Assembly (NCBI GenBank): GCA_046546355.1
Contig: JBKGXZ010000001.1
Coordinates: forward strand, 1-64,000
Direction: 5' to 3'
Length of the DNA: 64,000 bases
Source of the DNA: CAZBUB01 sp046546355
Lineage (GTDB): Bacteria; Desulfobacterota; Desulfovibrionia; Desulfovibrionales; Desulfothermaceae
Of the stretch, positions 24,148 through 33,386 are shown in pieces. Both the position numbers and the translations under genes were made by a program. A model generated the notes under the pieces. The model saw nothing but the letters and a program-made list of their open reading frames with translations, was not told the DNA's origin and searched no databases. The first letter of the stretch is position 1. Every line of letters begins with the position of its first letter.

Positions 24148-24262
24148 CCAGTTTCTTGCTGGATCAAACTGGATGTCTGCAGTTAGCGGCAAAGCAGAAA
24201 CCGCAACCCTAATGATCTCTACCTTACCACAGGCAGGAGGGCGACCGGCGGTCGCCCTTTTT
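24148..24262 (+). ncRNA. Candidate small RNA ending in an orphan terminator
   Basis: Three consecutive hairpins occur on the plus strand: CCAGTTT/AAACTGG (24148-24154, 24166-24172); GCGG/CCGC (24186-24189, 24201-24204), extendable by GTT/AAC around a bulge; and the rho-independent terminator at 24239-24262. No plus-strand gene ends here: the nearest upstream plus gene stops at 22879 and both flanking genes are on the minus strand. The 5' end is unknown. No known RNA family was recognised. Confidence 0.4.
24239..24262 (+). terminator. Rho-independent terminator
   Basis: GGGCGACC (24239-24246), loop GGC, GGTCGCCC (24250-24257), then TTTTT (24258-24262). A textbook plus-strand terminator lying about 85 bases beyond the 3' end of the convergent rsmB gene. 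Confidence 0.85.
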
Positions 24263-24347
24263 GGAGAATGCTGTTGCTGGAGATCAAGTTTTCCATACAA
24301 AAGCTCTTGTTGTGCAGGCCATGTTTTGACTGGAGAGAGGCCAGGAT

Positions 24348-25646
24348 CTAGAGCCTGCGCAGGCAGGCTGCATAGAAGTACTCCCGCAGCCCAGAATCCA
24401 GGTCCGGCGGGTACTCCCTGGCAAGCTCCCAGGAACCGCTTTGCAGCAGTTTCTGGATCTGCTCCTGATTCTCTCTGGGGCTCACGGTGCAGGTCAGGTA
24501 TACCAGCCAGCCCCCTGTTGGCAAGACCCTGGCGGCTTGGCTGAGCATCCTGGCCTGGAGCCTGGCCAGGGTCTTGAGCTCCTTTTTGCGCAGCTTCCAC
24601 TTGATGTCCGGCCTTCTGCTGAGCACCCCCAACCCGGAGCATGGGGCGTCCAAAAGCAATGTGCCTGGAGATTTCCCCAGGGGCGCAGGCTGGGCAGCGT
24701 CAGCAGCAAACATGGGTCTGGGGGGCAGATGCAGGCGCTGAAGCTCTTGTTTGGCCTGTTTGAGCCTGCTCAAGCTCAGATCGCTGACCCAGAGGCTGTG
24801 GACCCCGTTTTCCAAAAGCAACCCGGTCTTGCCCCCGTGTCCAGCGCAGGCATCCCAGACAGGCAAAGGCCACTCAGCTGGCTCCAGCTGCAAGAGCGCC
24901 AGCTGGCTGGCCAGGCTCTGCCTGCTGAGCAGACCCTGTTCCTGCAAGTGGGGCACCGAGCCAGGGGCGCGCTCCAGGGCCAGCCCGAAACCCTGTCTGC
25001 GGATCAGGACTGTGTCCTGCTGCAGGAGGTCCAGCACCTGCCCTGACTCCGGCAGGGCCTGGTTCACGCGCAGACCCACAAACGGCGGCTGCAGCGACTC
25101 TGTCAAGAGCTTTTCGCAGCTTTCCCGGCCCAAGGTCTGCAGCCAAAGCCTGGCCAGCCAAAAAGGACAGGAGTAGTACCTGGCCAGGAACTCTTCCTGG
25201 CTGGGATTGCCCTGGCAGAAGAAATCCGGCTCCAGCAGCAGCTCCTTCTCCCTGGCCGCCCTGCGCAGCACTGCATTCACCATAGGTGCCAGGCTGGGTG
25301 AGAGACGCTTTTTGCTGTACTCCACGTACCAGTATACAGTGGCATAGTCCGGTACCCGGTCCAGATAAAGGAGCTCAAAAAGCCCCAGGCCCAGAAGGAA
25401 CCTGAGCTTGGATGACATTTTGGCAGGATCCTTGGAGCAGATGCTTTGCAGTATATAATCCAGCCTGCCCTTAAGGCGCAGGAAACTATAGCAGATCCTG
25501 GTGCACAGGCCTGAATCCTCAGGGGAGAGCCTGAAGCTGATCAGTCCTGTATTCAGGGCTGCCTGCAGATCCTGGCCCTGCAGGGTATGATGCACGATAT
25601 CCAGGGCAGCCTGGCGCGGTGAGGTATGCTTAGGCCTGCTGGACAT
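24348..25646 (-). CDS. rsmB: 16S rRNA (cytosine-967-C5) methyltransferase RsmB
   Basis: A 432-residue protein with an N-terminal NusB-like RNA-binding domain (RQAALDIVHHTLQGQDLQAA) and a C-terminal SAM-dependent methyltransferase of the NOL1/NOP2/Sun family. Motifs include VWDACAGHGGKTGLL (SAM binding, here GHGGKT where GxGGKT is usual), LLDAPCSGLGVLSRRPDIKW with the release cysteine, and LTCTVSPRENQEQI with the catalytic cysteine. It methylates C967 of 16S rRNA. It overlaps DUF116 by 17 bases at the end of a def-fmt-DUF116-rsmB operon, the usual Desulfovibrio-type arrangement. Confidence 0.95.
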   Translation of the reverse strand: MSSRPKHTSPRQAALDIVHHTLQGQDLQAALNTGLISFRLSPEDSGLCTRICYSFLRLKGRLDYILQSICSKDPAKMSSKLRFLLGLGLFELLYLDRVPDYATVYWYVEYSKKRLSPSLAPMVNAVLRRAAREKELLLEPDFFCQGNPSQEEFLARYYSCPFWLARLWLQTLGRESCEKLLTESLQPPFVGLRVNQALPESGQVLDLLQQDTVLIRRQGFGLALERAPGSVPHLQEQGLLSRQSLASQLALLQLEPAEWPLPVWDACAGHGGKTGLLLENGVHSLWVSDLSLSRLKQAKQELQRLHLPPRPMFAADAAQPAPLGKSPGTLLLDAPCSGLGVLSRRPDIKWKLRKKELKTLARLQARMLSQAARVLPTGGWLVYLTCTVSPRENQEQIQKLLQSGSWELAREYPPDLDSGLREYFYAACLRRL

Positions 25647-26499
25647 GCTGCAGGGGCTGGTCAGTTTGGGGGCTGCCTGCGGATCTGCAGTGCTCGGGCT
25701 GGATGAACAGCTCTATGGCCCATCTGATATGCTCCAGCTTGACCTGGGTATCCAGGCAGGGGCCAAAGGGGCGCTCGTTGAGTATACCATACACAGGCAG
25801 AGGATAAGTGTCCTGGATGCCGGCTGCCAGGTCCCGTTCGCAGGCCACTGCCAGGATCAGCCTGGGCCTGTTCTGGACCACTATCCTGCGGGCTATAGTG
25901 CCTCCGGTGGCCACTGCCAGCTTGACCTGGTAAGCCTCGCTAAGCTCAAGCAGGCCGGCTATGGGACACTCCCCGCAACGCTTGCAGTTGTTTATATTGT
26001 AGGTCAGCCTGTGTCTGCATGTGCTGTTCTGCAGGCAATGGGGCATGAGCAGCAGGATTTCCTCGGGGGGGTACCTGCTGCCCTCATTGCGCACGATCTG
26101 GTTGTTGACCCGAATAAACGAGGCCCGGACCTTTTCCTTGGAGATGCCGAACAGCCTGCCCACGGCGATCATCAGGGGCAGAAACAGCTTGATGCTCAGC
26201 CCGCGGATCTTCCTGGAGAACAGCAGGGGCCTTTTGAACTGGATGTTCAGGACCAAGGCCAGGCTGGACCAGAGCACCAGCAAAATCAGCCCCAGTATAC
26301 AAAAGCCCAGCACCCAGGGGGCCCAGGGATGGATGTTCTGCAGGCCGATAATGGGGATTGCCCAGAGCAGGATCAGGATCAGGACGATCAGTATGGAAGT
26401 CCCGCTGAGCAGGCCGATGAACAGGCGCTTGCGTGCGGCAAAGGATTTTTGGATGTCCTTTTCCAGGCTCTGGTATACCTTATTTGGATTGGAAGCCAT
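25630..26499 (-). CDS. DUF116 membrane protein
   Basis: A 289-residue protein. ATG 26499 is preferred; a TTG two codons upstream is open. Two transmembrane helices (about residues 25-47 and 60-85) anchor a cytoplasmic domain with the DUF116 cysteine pattern: LLLMPHCLQNSTCRHRL, NNCKRCGECPI, VACERDL and NERPFGPCLDT. The conserved cysteines suggest a metal or Fe-S site, but the function of the family is unknown. It is co-encoded with formyltransferase, deformylase and RsmB, so a link to translation initiation or ribosome maturation is possible on context alone. Confidence 0.88.
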   Translation of the reverse strand: MASNPNKVYQSLEKDIQKSFAARKRLFIGLLSGTSILIVLILILLWAIPIIGLQNIHPWAPWVLGFCILGLILLVLWSSLALVLNIQFKRPLLFSRKIRGLSIKLFLPLMIAVGRLFGISKEKVRASFIRVNNQIVRNEGSRYPPEEILLLMPHCLQNSTCRHRLTYNINNCKRCGECPIAGLLELSEAYQVKLAVATGGTIARRIVVQNRPRLILAVACERDLAAGIQDTYPLPVYGILNERPFGPCLDTQVKLEHIRWAIELFIQPEHCRSAGSPQTDQPLQHVQQA

Positions 26500-26543
26500 T
26501 ATCAATCTGCTGTCGCGTACATGAATCTGCCCAGGGCAGCTAC

Positions 26544-27515
26544 TCAGCCTCTGGCTTTAAGATAACCGTGGCAGAAATCCCGGGCAGAGAGGAGCTTGCC
26601 CCCTGCAGGCTTGATCCAGGGTGTTAGATAGGCCCGGTCCTGGCAGGCTATAGCCAGCATGTCCTGCTGCAGACCCAGCAGGGTTCCAGGCTGCTGCCCC
26701 TGTTGTAGCTCAGGGCCTACGTGCCCCGGGTAAACGCTCAAGCGCAGGGCCTGTGTCCTGCGGGGCAGGCTGCAGTCGAAAAACGCCCCTGGCCAGGGCT
26801 GCATGGCCCGGATATGGTTGTGAACTTCCCAGGCAGTTTTCTCCCAGGGTATATAGCCTTCCTGCTTGCTGACCATGGGCGCGTAACTGGCCTTAGAGGG
26901 GTCCTGCTCTATAGGTGTAATCTCCCTGTGGAGCAGCCCTCTGATGGTCTTAAGCAAAAGATCTCCGCCCATCCTGGCCAGTTCTTGCTCCAGGCTCTGG
27001 GCCGTGTCCTGGATGCCGATCGCTAGAGCCTTCTGGCTCAGGATAGGGCCGCTGTCCAGGCCAGGGGTCATCTGCATTATGCTGATCCCGGTGGCCTGCT
27101 CCCCGTGCTGCAGGGCCCTTTGGATAGGTGCAGCCCCGCGGTATTTGGGCAGCAGCGAGGCGTGCACATTGATCGCCCCCCACGGGGGCAGCTCCAGGGC
27201 CTGCCTGGGCAACAGCAAGCCATAGGCTGCGACCAGGATCAGGTCAAAAGACATGGCCTGCAGTCTGCTCAGGACGTCGCTGTCCCGCAGGGACTCTGGC
27301 TGCAGGACAGGCAGCCCCTGACTTTGAGCCAGATCCTTGACCGGGCTGGCTTGGACTTTCTTCCTGCCCCGGCCCTGCTTTTTGTCCGGTTGGGTGAGCA
27401 CTGCCAATAGCTCCAGCTCAGGACTGGAAAGCAGGCTGGAAAGGATGCTGGCGGCAAACTCCGGGGTGCCGCAGAAGATAGCCCGCAAGGGCTCAGTTAT
27501 GCGGTCTGGGCCCAT
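26544..27515 (-). CDS. fmt: Methionyl-tRNA formyltransferase
   Basis: A 323-residue enzyme that transfers a formyl group from 10-formyltetrahydrofolate to initiator Met-tRNA. The N-terminal Rossmann part has FCGTPEFAASIL and LILVAAYGLLLP. The signature INVHASLLPKYRGAAPIQRAL holds the catalytic Asn and His, and MTPGLDSGPIL the catalytic Asp. The C-terminal tRNA-binding OB domain starts near residue 205. The gene overlaps def by 19 bases, so the paired functions (formylation and later deformylation) are coupled. Confidence 0.97.
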   Translation of the reverse strand: MGPDRITEPLRAIFCGTPEFAASILSSLLSSPELELLAVLTQPDKKQGRGRKKVQASPVKDLAQSQGLPVLQPESLRDSDVLSRLQAMSFDLILVAAYGLLLPRQALELPPWGAINVHASLLPKYRGAAPIQRALQHGEQATGISIMQMTPGLDSGPILSQKALAIGIQDTAQSLEQELARMGGDLLLKTIRGLLHREITPIEQDPSKASYAPMVSKQEGYIPWEKTAWEVHNHIRAMQPWPGAFFDCSLPRRTQALRLSVYPGHVGPELQQGQQPGTLLGLQQDMLAIACQDRAYLTPWIKPAGGKLLSARDFCHGYLKARG

Positions 27516-28000
27516 TTCCTGGCCTTTTTCTGATACATGCTGCGTTTCAGGGTACTGGCATGATCCACCAGGGTAATGCCCTGCAGATGGTCTATCTCAT
27601 GCTGCAGGCAGATAGCCAGCAGCCCCTCGGCCTGCATTTCCAGCTCCCGGCCCTCCAAGTCCAGGGCCTGGACCGTGATCTCCTGGGCCCTTTGCACGTT
27701 GGTCTTGAAGGCAGGCAGGCTCAGGCAGGCCTCCTCGGTCTGGGTTTTGCCCTGCAGGTGCACTATCCTGGGGTTGAGCAGCACCAGCAGGGAATCCCTG
27801 GTCTCAGGTCCGCTGATGTCCACGGTGACCAGGCTCAACAGTTCCCCCACCTGGGGAGCTGCCAGGCCAATGCCCTGGTTCTCGTACATGGTTTCCTGCA
27901 TGTCCCGGGCTAGCGCCTGTATATCCTGATCCACCGTCTGGATATCCTGTACCTGTTGATTCAGCCTGGGATCCGGAAAGGTGATGATCTCACGCAGCAT
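27497..28000 (-). CDS. def: Peptide deformylase
   Basis: A 167-residue metalloprotease that removes the formyl group from new proteins. All three family motifs are present: GIGLAAPQVG, EACLSLPAF (the usual EGCLS reads EACLS, cysteine retained as metal ligand) and LQHEIDHLQG (HExxH). Gly to Ala in the second motif is a minor variation. It lies between aspS (12 bp upstream) and fmt (overlapping) on the same strand. Confidence 0.96.
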   Translation of the reverse strand: MLREIITFPDPRLNQQVQDIQTVDQDIQALARDMQETMYENQGIGLAAPQVGELLSLVTVDISGPETRDSLLVLLNPRIVHLQGKTQTEEACLSLPAFKTNVQRAQEITVQALDLEGRELEMQAEGLLAICLQHEIDHLQGITLVDHASTLKRSMYQKKARKWAQTA

Positions 28001-28012
28001 GGTTTGTGTCCT

Positions 28013-29821
28013 CTATTTTTTACGCCGCAGGCTCAGCCCCAATTCTCTGAGCTGCTGCTGTCCCACCTGGGTCGGGGCCTGGGTCAAAAGACAGGTCCCT
28101 TTCTGGGTCTTGGGAAAGGCAATTACTTCCCTGATGGATTTGGCCCCGCTAAGCAGCATCACCAACCGATCAAAGCCGAAGGCGATTCCGCCATGGGGCG
28201 GGGCCCCGTACTGCAGAGCCTCCAAGAGGAAGCCGAATTTGTCCTGGGCTGCCTCTGCATCAATGCCCAGGGCCTGGAACATCTGCATCTGCAGCTCAGG
28301 TCTGTGGATACGAATGGAGCCGCCGCCGATCTCGCTGCCATTCAAGACCAGGTCGTAGGCCCTGGCCAGCACCCTCTCTGGCTGGTTGACAAGCAAATCC
28401 AGATCCCGCTCCCTGGGCGCAGTAAACGGATGATGGCAGGCCGCCCACCTCTTTTCCTCCTGATCCCATTCCAGGAGGGGAAAATCGGTGATCCATAATG
28501 GATTATAAGCATCTTCCGGGATCAGGGCAAATTCTTCCGCCAGCCTCAGCCTCAGGTTGCCCAGGCTTTGGTTCACCATGTCCGGGTTTCCGGCCTGGAA
28601 GAAGACAATATCTCCTACTTCCAGACCCAGCCTTTGCTGCAGGCCCTGGATCTCCTCCTGGCTCAGGAATTTGGCTATCGGGGACTGCCATTCATCCGCC
28701 TTGACCTTGATCCAGGCCAGGCCCTTAGCCCCATAGATTTTTACGAACTCGGTGAGATCGTCGATTTCCTTCCGGCTCAGTCCTGCCCCCTGGGGCAGGC
28801 GCAGAGCCTTGACCATCTCGGCCTGGGCAAAGAGATTGAAGCCTGAGCCGCGCACCAGGTCTGTGACCTCCTGCAGGGGCAGATCAAAGCGTGTGTCTGG
28901 CCGGTCCAGGCCATAGCGCTGCATGGCCTGGGCATAGGTCATGCGCGGGAAGGGCCTGGGCAACTCCCTGCCCAGGCAGGCCTGGAAGATGGAGCAGAGC
29001 ATGCCCTCGGCTATGTCCAGGATCTGCTCTTCCTGGGCAAAGGCCATTTCCAGGTCTATCTGGGTGAACTCCGGCTGTCGGTCCGCGCGCAGGTCTTCAT
29101 CCCTGAAGCAGCGCACGACCTGGTAGTAGCGGTCCATGCCAGAGACCATCAAGAGCTGCTTGAAGAGCTGCGGGCTCTGGGGCAGGGCAAAGAATTCGCC
29201 CTGGTTTTGCCTGCTGGGCACCAGGAAGTCCCTGGCACCTTCCGGGGTGCTTTTGGTCAGCACTGGGGTCTCGATCTCCAGGAAGCCGGCCTGATCCAGA
29301 TACTGCCGGGCGCTTTGGGCTGCACGGTGCCTGAGCTGGAAGTTGCGGTTCATCCTGCTGCGCCGCATATCCAGGTATCTGTATTTCAGACGCAGGTTCT
29401 CGGAAGCGTCCAGCCGATCCTCGATCTGAAAGGGAGGGGTCTGGGAGGTGTTCAGGAGCTTCCAGTCCGTGACCACCACCTCGATGTCCCCGGTCTGCAG
29501 CCTGGGGTTCTGCATACCCTGGGGCCTTTCCCTGACACGGCCCTTGATGGCCAGCACATACTCTGGCCTCAGCACATGGGCCTGGGCATGGGCCGTGGCA
29601 TTTTCCTCAGGCGAAAAGACCACCTGGGTCAGGCCTTGCTTGTCCCTGAGATCGATAAATATCAGCCCCCCGTGGTCCCTGCGGTACTGGACCCAGCCCA
29701 TGAGGCAGACTTCCTGCTCCAGGTTCTGCAGATCCAGGCTGCCGCAGTCGTGGCTGCGCTGCCAGCCTTCCAGATCCTGGAGCCTTGTTTGTTGTGTGTC
29801 TTGCTGTTGCTGGTTATGCAT
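28013..29821 (-). CDS. aspS: Aspartyl-tRNA synthetase
   Basis: A 602-residue class II synthetase of the bacterial type. I choose ATG 29821 (peptide MHNQQQQ), with AGGAAAAATT directly upstream; 20 further codons are open but lack a site. Domains: anticodon-binding OB fold (VCLMGWVQYRRDHGGLIFID), class II motif 2 (FRDEDLRADRQPEFTQIDLE), a GAD insertion, and motif 3 (GIAFGFDRLVML). It probably also charges tRNA-Asn if the genome has GatCAB, which cannot be checked here. It heads the minus-strand operon aspS-def-fmt-DUF116-rsmB. Confidence 0.97.
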   Translation of the reverse strand: MHNQQQQDTQQTRLQDLEGWQRSHDCGSLDLQNLEQEVCLMGWVQYRRDHGGLIFIDLRDKQGLTQVVFSPEENATAHAQAHVLRPEYVLAIKGRVRERPQGMQNPRLQTGDIEVVVTDWKLLNTSQTPPFQIEDRLDASENLRLKYRYLDMRRSRMNRNFQLRHRAAQSARQYLDQAGFLEIETPVLTKSTPEGARDFLVPSRQNQGEFFALPQSPQLFKQLLMVSGMDRYYQVVRCFRDEDLRADRQPEFTQIDLEMAFAQEEQILDIAEGMLCSIFQACLGRELPRPFPRMTYAQAMQRYGLDRPDTRFDLPLQEVTDLVRGSGFNLFAQAEMVKALRLPQGAGLSRKEIDDLTEFVKIYGAKGLAWIKVKADEWQSPIAKFLSQEEIQGLQQRLGLEVGDIVFFQAGNPDMVNQSLGNLRLRLAEEFALIPEDAYNPLWITDFPLLEWDQEEKRWAACHHPFTAPRERDLDLLVNQPERVLARAYDLVLNGSEIGGGSIRIHRPELQMQMFQALGIDAEAAQDKFGFLLEALQYGAPPHGGIAFGFDRLVMLLSGAKSIREVIAFPKTQKGTCLLTQAPTQVGQQQLRELGLSLRRKK

Positions 29822-30003
29822 AATTTTTCCTGTGTATGGAGTTTGGCTTTTTTGAGTATTTCTAGAACGCAAGTGAGACAAACATATTTTGCAACTGTTC
29901 CAGCTTTATCAGGTGGTGAACAGTTTCAATATTTTCAGTGTTGTCGGTTAGTTGTTATAATTGGCAAATCTTTGCTCTGGCCAGAATACAAGCCAGAGTC
30001 TCC

Positions 30004-31251
30004 TCAAGGCCCCCGGAAGGCCAGCTCAGGCTGATCCAGCGGCACACTGTGCTGCTCCCCGCTCTGCAAGTCCTTGACCTGCAGGGCCTGGGCCTTTAAT
30101 TCAGACTCCCCCAACAGGAGGCACTTCCTGGCTCCCAGTTTATTCGCAGTCCTGAGCTGACTTTTGAGGCTTTTGGCCTCCAGGCTGACCTGACCGCTCA
30201 GACCTTGGCTTCGCAGCTTCTGGGCCAGCTCCTGACCCAGGTTCAGGCCCTGGTCCTCAAGCACGGCGAGATAAAAATCCGGTCTGGATGCATGTTGCTC
30301 AGGCAGCAGCAGGCTCAATCTCTCCATCCCGCAAGCAAAGCCGATGCCTGGAACATCTGGTCCGCCCAGATCCCGGACCAGGCTGTCGTAGCGCCCCCCG
30401 CCAGCCACAGAGGTCTGGGCTCCGATGCCCTGGGAGGTGACCTCGAAGGCGGTGCGCTGGTAGTAGTCCAGCCCCCGGACCAGGTTCTTGTTCTCTATGA
30501 AGTCTACCCCTACTTGGTGCAGGATCTGCTGTATTTGCTGGTAGTGCTCCCGGCAGGCTTCGCAGAGGTGCTCAGTGATCACCGGGGCCTTTTCCAGGAC
30601 ACTGGCGCAGGCCTGCTGCTTGCAGTCGAAAAGCCGCAATGGATTGTGGCTGGCTCTGCTTCTGCAGTCCTGGCAGAGCTGGGTCTGGTCAATCTGCTGC
30701 AGGAACAGATCTAGTTTTTGGCTATATACCGGTCTGCACTCCCTGCAGCCCAGGGAGTTCAGCTCCAGCTTCAAACCAGGCAATTCCAGGCTGCGCAAAT
30801 AGCTCCAGAGCATGAGGATAATCTCTGCATCAGCCTGGGGGGCGCTACTCCCCAAAAGCTCTGCATTCACCTGGTGGAATTGTCTGGCCCGACCCTTTTG
30901 GGGCCGTTCGTAGCGAAACATAGGCCCCAGGGTAAAAAGCTTGCTCACATTTTCCCTGCTGTAGAGCTTGTTTTCTATATAGGCCCGGACCACTCCGGCC
31001 GTGGCCTCGGGCCTGAGACTTAAGGATCGCCCCTTGCGATCCTGGAAGCTGTACATCTCCTTTTGCACCACATCAGTGTCCTGGCCGATACTCCTGGCAA
31101 ACAGCTCAGTCCTCTCCAGAACGGGGATCCTGAGCTCCTGGTAGCCGTATTTGGCAAACATATTCCGGGCCTGGTCCTCCATATAGCTGTAAGCCAGGGC
31201 CTGTTCGTCAATAAGGTCTTGAAAACCTGTTATTTTGTTGATTTTGGCCAT
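30004..31251 (-). CDS. hisS: Histidyl-tRNA synthetase
   Basis: A 415-residue class II synthetase. Start at ATG 31251 (MAKINKITGFQDLIDEQ), preceded by AAAGGAT; the frame is open 25 codons further upstream without a site. Visible motifs: LRPEATAGVVRAYIEN, FRYERPQKGRARQFHQVN (motif 2), the histidine-binding LVRGLDYYQRTAFEV, and GGGRYDSLV with GIGFACGMERL (motif 3). A C-terminal anticodon-binding domain begins near residue 325. The gene is probably co-transcribed with aspS downstream. Confidence 0.97.
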   Translation of the reverse strand: MAKINKITGFQDLIDEQALAYSYMEDQARNMFAKYGYQELRIPVLERTELFARSIGQDTDVVQKEMYSFQDRKGRSLSLRPEATAGVVRAYIENKLYSRENVSKLFTLGPMFRYERPQKGRARQFHQVNAELLGSSAPQADAEIILMLWSYLRSLELPGLKLELNSLGCRECRPVYSQKLDLFLQQIDQTQLCQDCRSRASHNPLRLFDCKQQACASVLEKAPVITEHLCEACREHYQQIQQILHQVGVDFIENKNLVRGLDYYQRTAFEVTSQGIGAQTSVAGGGRYDSLVRDLGGPDVPGIGFACGMERLSLLLPEQHASRPDFYLAVLEDQGLNLGQELAQKLRSQGLSGQVSLEAKSLKSQLRTANKLGARKCLLLGESELKAQALQVKDLQSGEQHSVPLDQPELAFRGP

Positions 31252-31417
31252 TTTGCAATCCTTTTGCGCTGGGCTGTTGAATACAGGGCAAACCGCATAA
31301 TTAGTCCAAGCCGCGGATATTGTCAAAAATCAGGAGCTGGCATACTGTGTGAGGTCTGGGTTTGGTAGGATCTCAAGAGGAACTAAGACAATACAGCAAG
31401 CACAAGGAGGTCTGGAA

Positions 31418-32119
31418 TTGATAGCTATTTCTCTGGTAGGATACAAGGCTTCAGGCAAGACCACACTGGCCTTGAGGCTCTGCTCGGAGCTGAGGCACAG
31501 GGAGTATAAGGTGGCAGGGGTCAAGTTCAGCCATCAAGGTCTGGATCGGCAGGAGGCGGATTCAGCAAAACTTGCGGAGGCTTGTTTTGTCAGCGCTGCG
31601 ATCAGCCAGGAAGAGAGCAGCATTGTCTGGTCCCAGCCCAAGTCCCTGGCAGACCTGCTGCCTGTGCTGCAAGCTGATGTGCTGGTGATCGAAGGCGGCA
31701 AGACACTTGCCAACCTGCCCAGGATCCTTTTGCCCAGGGAACCAGCCGAGGCTGCAGAGTTGGGATCAGATCTGGCCCTGGCTGTCTGGGGGCAGGATCC
31801 AGGCCTGGGACTGCCGGTTGTGAGTCAGGTCACTGAGCTAGCGGATCTGGTGCTGGAGAAGGGGTTTTACCTGCCAGGCCTGGACTGTGGGCATTGCGGC
31901 AGGGAAGACTGCGGCCAGCTGGCTCGGGAGATAGTCTCCGGTCAGGCCAGCCCTGAGGACTGCAATGCTTCCAGCTCTGATATGCAAATCAGGGTCAATG
32001 GACAGCCCCTGGCCATGAATCCATTTGTGCAGAATATCATCCAGTCTACCTTGCAGGGAATGCTGTCCAGCCTTAAAGGCTACACCCCGGGCAGGGTAGA
32101 GATAATCTGGGAGAAATGA
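31418..32119 (+). CDS. mobB: MobB-like GTPase with C-terminal Fe-S-type cysteine domain
   Basis: A 233-residue protein with a TTG start seven bases after AAGGAGG. The N-terminal P-loop domain (LVGYKASGKTTLALRLC, FSHQGLD, VLVIEGGK) matches MobB, which assists molybdopterin guanine dinucleotide synthesis. Residues 157-182 carry four cysteines spaced C-x2-C-x4-C-x16-C (DCGHCGREDCGQLAREI), the spacing of the PF04060 4Fe-4S domain, an uncommon addition to MobB. It lies one base before moeA. Together they point to molybdenum or tungsten cofactor synthesis for enzymes such as formate dehydrogenase. Confidence 0.85.
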   Translation: MIAISLVGYKASGKTTLALRLCSELRHREYKVAGVKFSHQGLDRQEADSAKLAEACFVSAAISQEESSIVWSQPKSLADLLPVLQADVLVIEGGKTLANLPRILLPREPAEAAELGSDLALAVWGQDPGLGLPVVSQVTELADLVLEKGFYLPGLDCGHCGREDCGQLAREIVSGQASPEDCNASSSDMQIRVNGQPLAMNPFVQNIIQSTLQGMLSSLKGYTPGRVEIIWEK

Positions 32120-32120
32120 G

Positions 32121-33368
32121 ATGACTGCGGAGTTCTTTCATGTGCATTCTGTGCAGGGCTTTTTGCAGCAGGCTGAGTACCTGGCCAGGGTCCAAGACAC
32201 CGAGCTTTTGCATGTCGCCAGCGCCCTGCAGCGGGTTTTGGCCCGGGACATCCAGGCTGCTGAGGATCTTCCGGCTTTTCCCCGGGCAGCCATGGATGGG
32301 TATGCGGTCCAGGCTGAAGATACTTTCGGCAGCAGCGAGGCCAATCCCCAATACCTGCAAAAGATCCAGGCAGTGGATATCGGCACCTGGCCTGAGGCTG
32401 AGCTTTGGCCTGGGCAGTGCGCGCCCATTGTCACCGGCGCTGCGATGCCAGGTGGCGCGGATAGCGTAGTGATGCAGGAATATACCCAGGAGCTGGGGCA
32501 GCAGGAAGTGGAGATCCGCAGGCCTGTAGCCCCAGGGGATAACATGCTGCAGCAGGGAGAGGACTGCAAGCAGAAAGAGGTGGTTCTGAATGCAGGGAGC
32601 AGACTCAGGCCCCAGGATCTTGCACTGCTTTGCTCCCTGGGGCACAGCCGGGTGGAGGTCATGCGGAGCCCCAAAATAGGCATTATCTCCACTGGTGACG
32701 AGCTGGTGCCAGTGGAATCCGTACCAGGGCCTGGACAGATACGCGATGTGAATACCCATTCCATTCAGGCCTGGCTGCAGTCCGCTGGCTTTCAGGGCAA
32801 AAAATACGGCATTGTCCCGGACAGGCTGCAGGATCTGCAGCAGGTATTGAATCAGGCCCTGCAGGAATCCGATCTGCTCCTGCTTTCCGGGGGCAGCTCT
32901 GTGGGGTACAGGGATTTGACCATCCAGGCCCTGGAAGAGCTGCCTGGATGCCAAATCCTGGCCCACGGGGTGGCTATCAGCCCAGGCAAGCCCACCATCC
33001 TGGCCAGGCAGGGCAAAAAAAACATACTCGGCTTGCCTGGCCAGGTGACCTCTGTGCAGGTGGTGCTGCGCATCCTGGTCTTGCCTTTGCTGCAGTATAT
33101 AAGCGGCCAGGAGCAGATCCTGGAGCCCGGAGGGCAGCAGGTCAAAAAGCCTGCACAGCTCACCAGGAATGTATTCTCCAAGCAGGGTAGGGAAGACTAT
33201 GTCCGGGTCAGCCTGCACGCAGGGGAGCAGGGCCTGGATCAGGCCACCCCTGTGCTGGGCAAATCCGGGCTGCTGCGGACCATGCTGCAGGCCCAGGGGC
33301 TTTTGCGTATCCCTGCCCAGCTGGAGGGTCTGGAGAAAGGTTCCATGGCTGAAGTTTTCCTGCTCTAG
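32121..33368 (+). CDS. moeA: Molybdopterin molybdenumtransferase MoeA
   Basis: A 415-residue protein of normal MoeA length. It inserts molybdate (or tungstate) into adenylylated molybdopterin. Motifs: FPRAAMDGYAV near the N-terminus, PIVTGAAMPGGADSVVMQE, the MoCF-binding block IGIISTGDELV with LLSGGSSVGYRD and ILAHGVAISPGKPTILA, then LGLPGQVTSVQVV (usual LPGNP reads LPGQV) and a C-terminal domain IV. It starts one base after mobB, so the two are coupled. Confidence 0.95.
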   Translation: MTAEFFHVHSVQGFLQQAEYLARVQDTELLHVASALQRVLARDIQAAEDLPAFPRAAMDGYAVQAEDTFGSSEANPQYLQKIQAVDIGTWPEAELWPGQCAPIVTGAAMPGGADSVVMQEYTQELGQQEVEIRRPVAPGDNMLQQGEDCKQKEVVLNAGSRLRPQDLALLCSLGHSRVEVMRSPKIGIISTGDELVPVESVPGPGQIRDVNTHSIQAWLQSAGFQGKKYGIVPDRLQDLQQVLNQALQESDLLLLSGGSSVGYRDLTIQALEELPGCQILAHGVAISPGKPTILARQGKKNILGLPGQVTSVQVVLRILVLPLLQYISGQEQILEPGGQQVKKPAQLTRNVFSKQGREDYVRVSLHAGEQGLDQATPVLGKSGLLRTMLQAQGLLRIPAQLEGLEKGSMAEVFLL

Positions 33369-33386
33369 ATCTGGCAGAAAAGGCCT

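Noticed and set aside
24026..24544. 172-codon plus-strand open frame across the repeat region and rsmB
   Set aside because: It crosses repeats and a terminator and runs antisense into rsmB; no coding signal.
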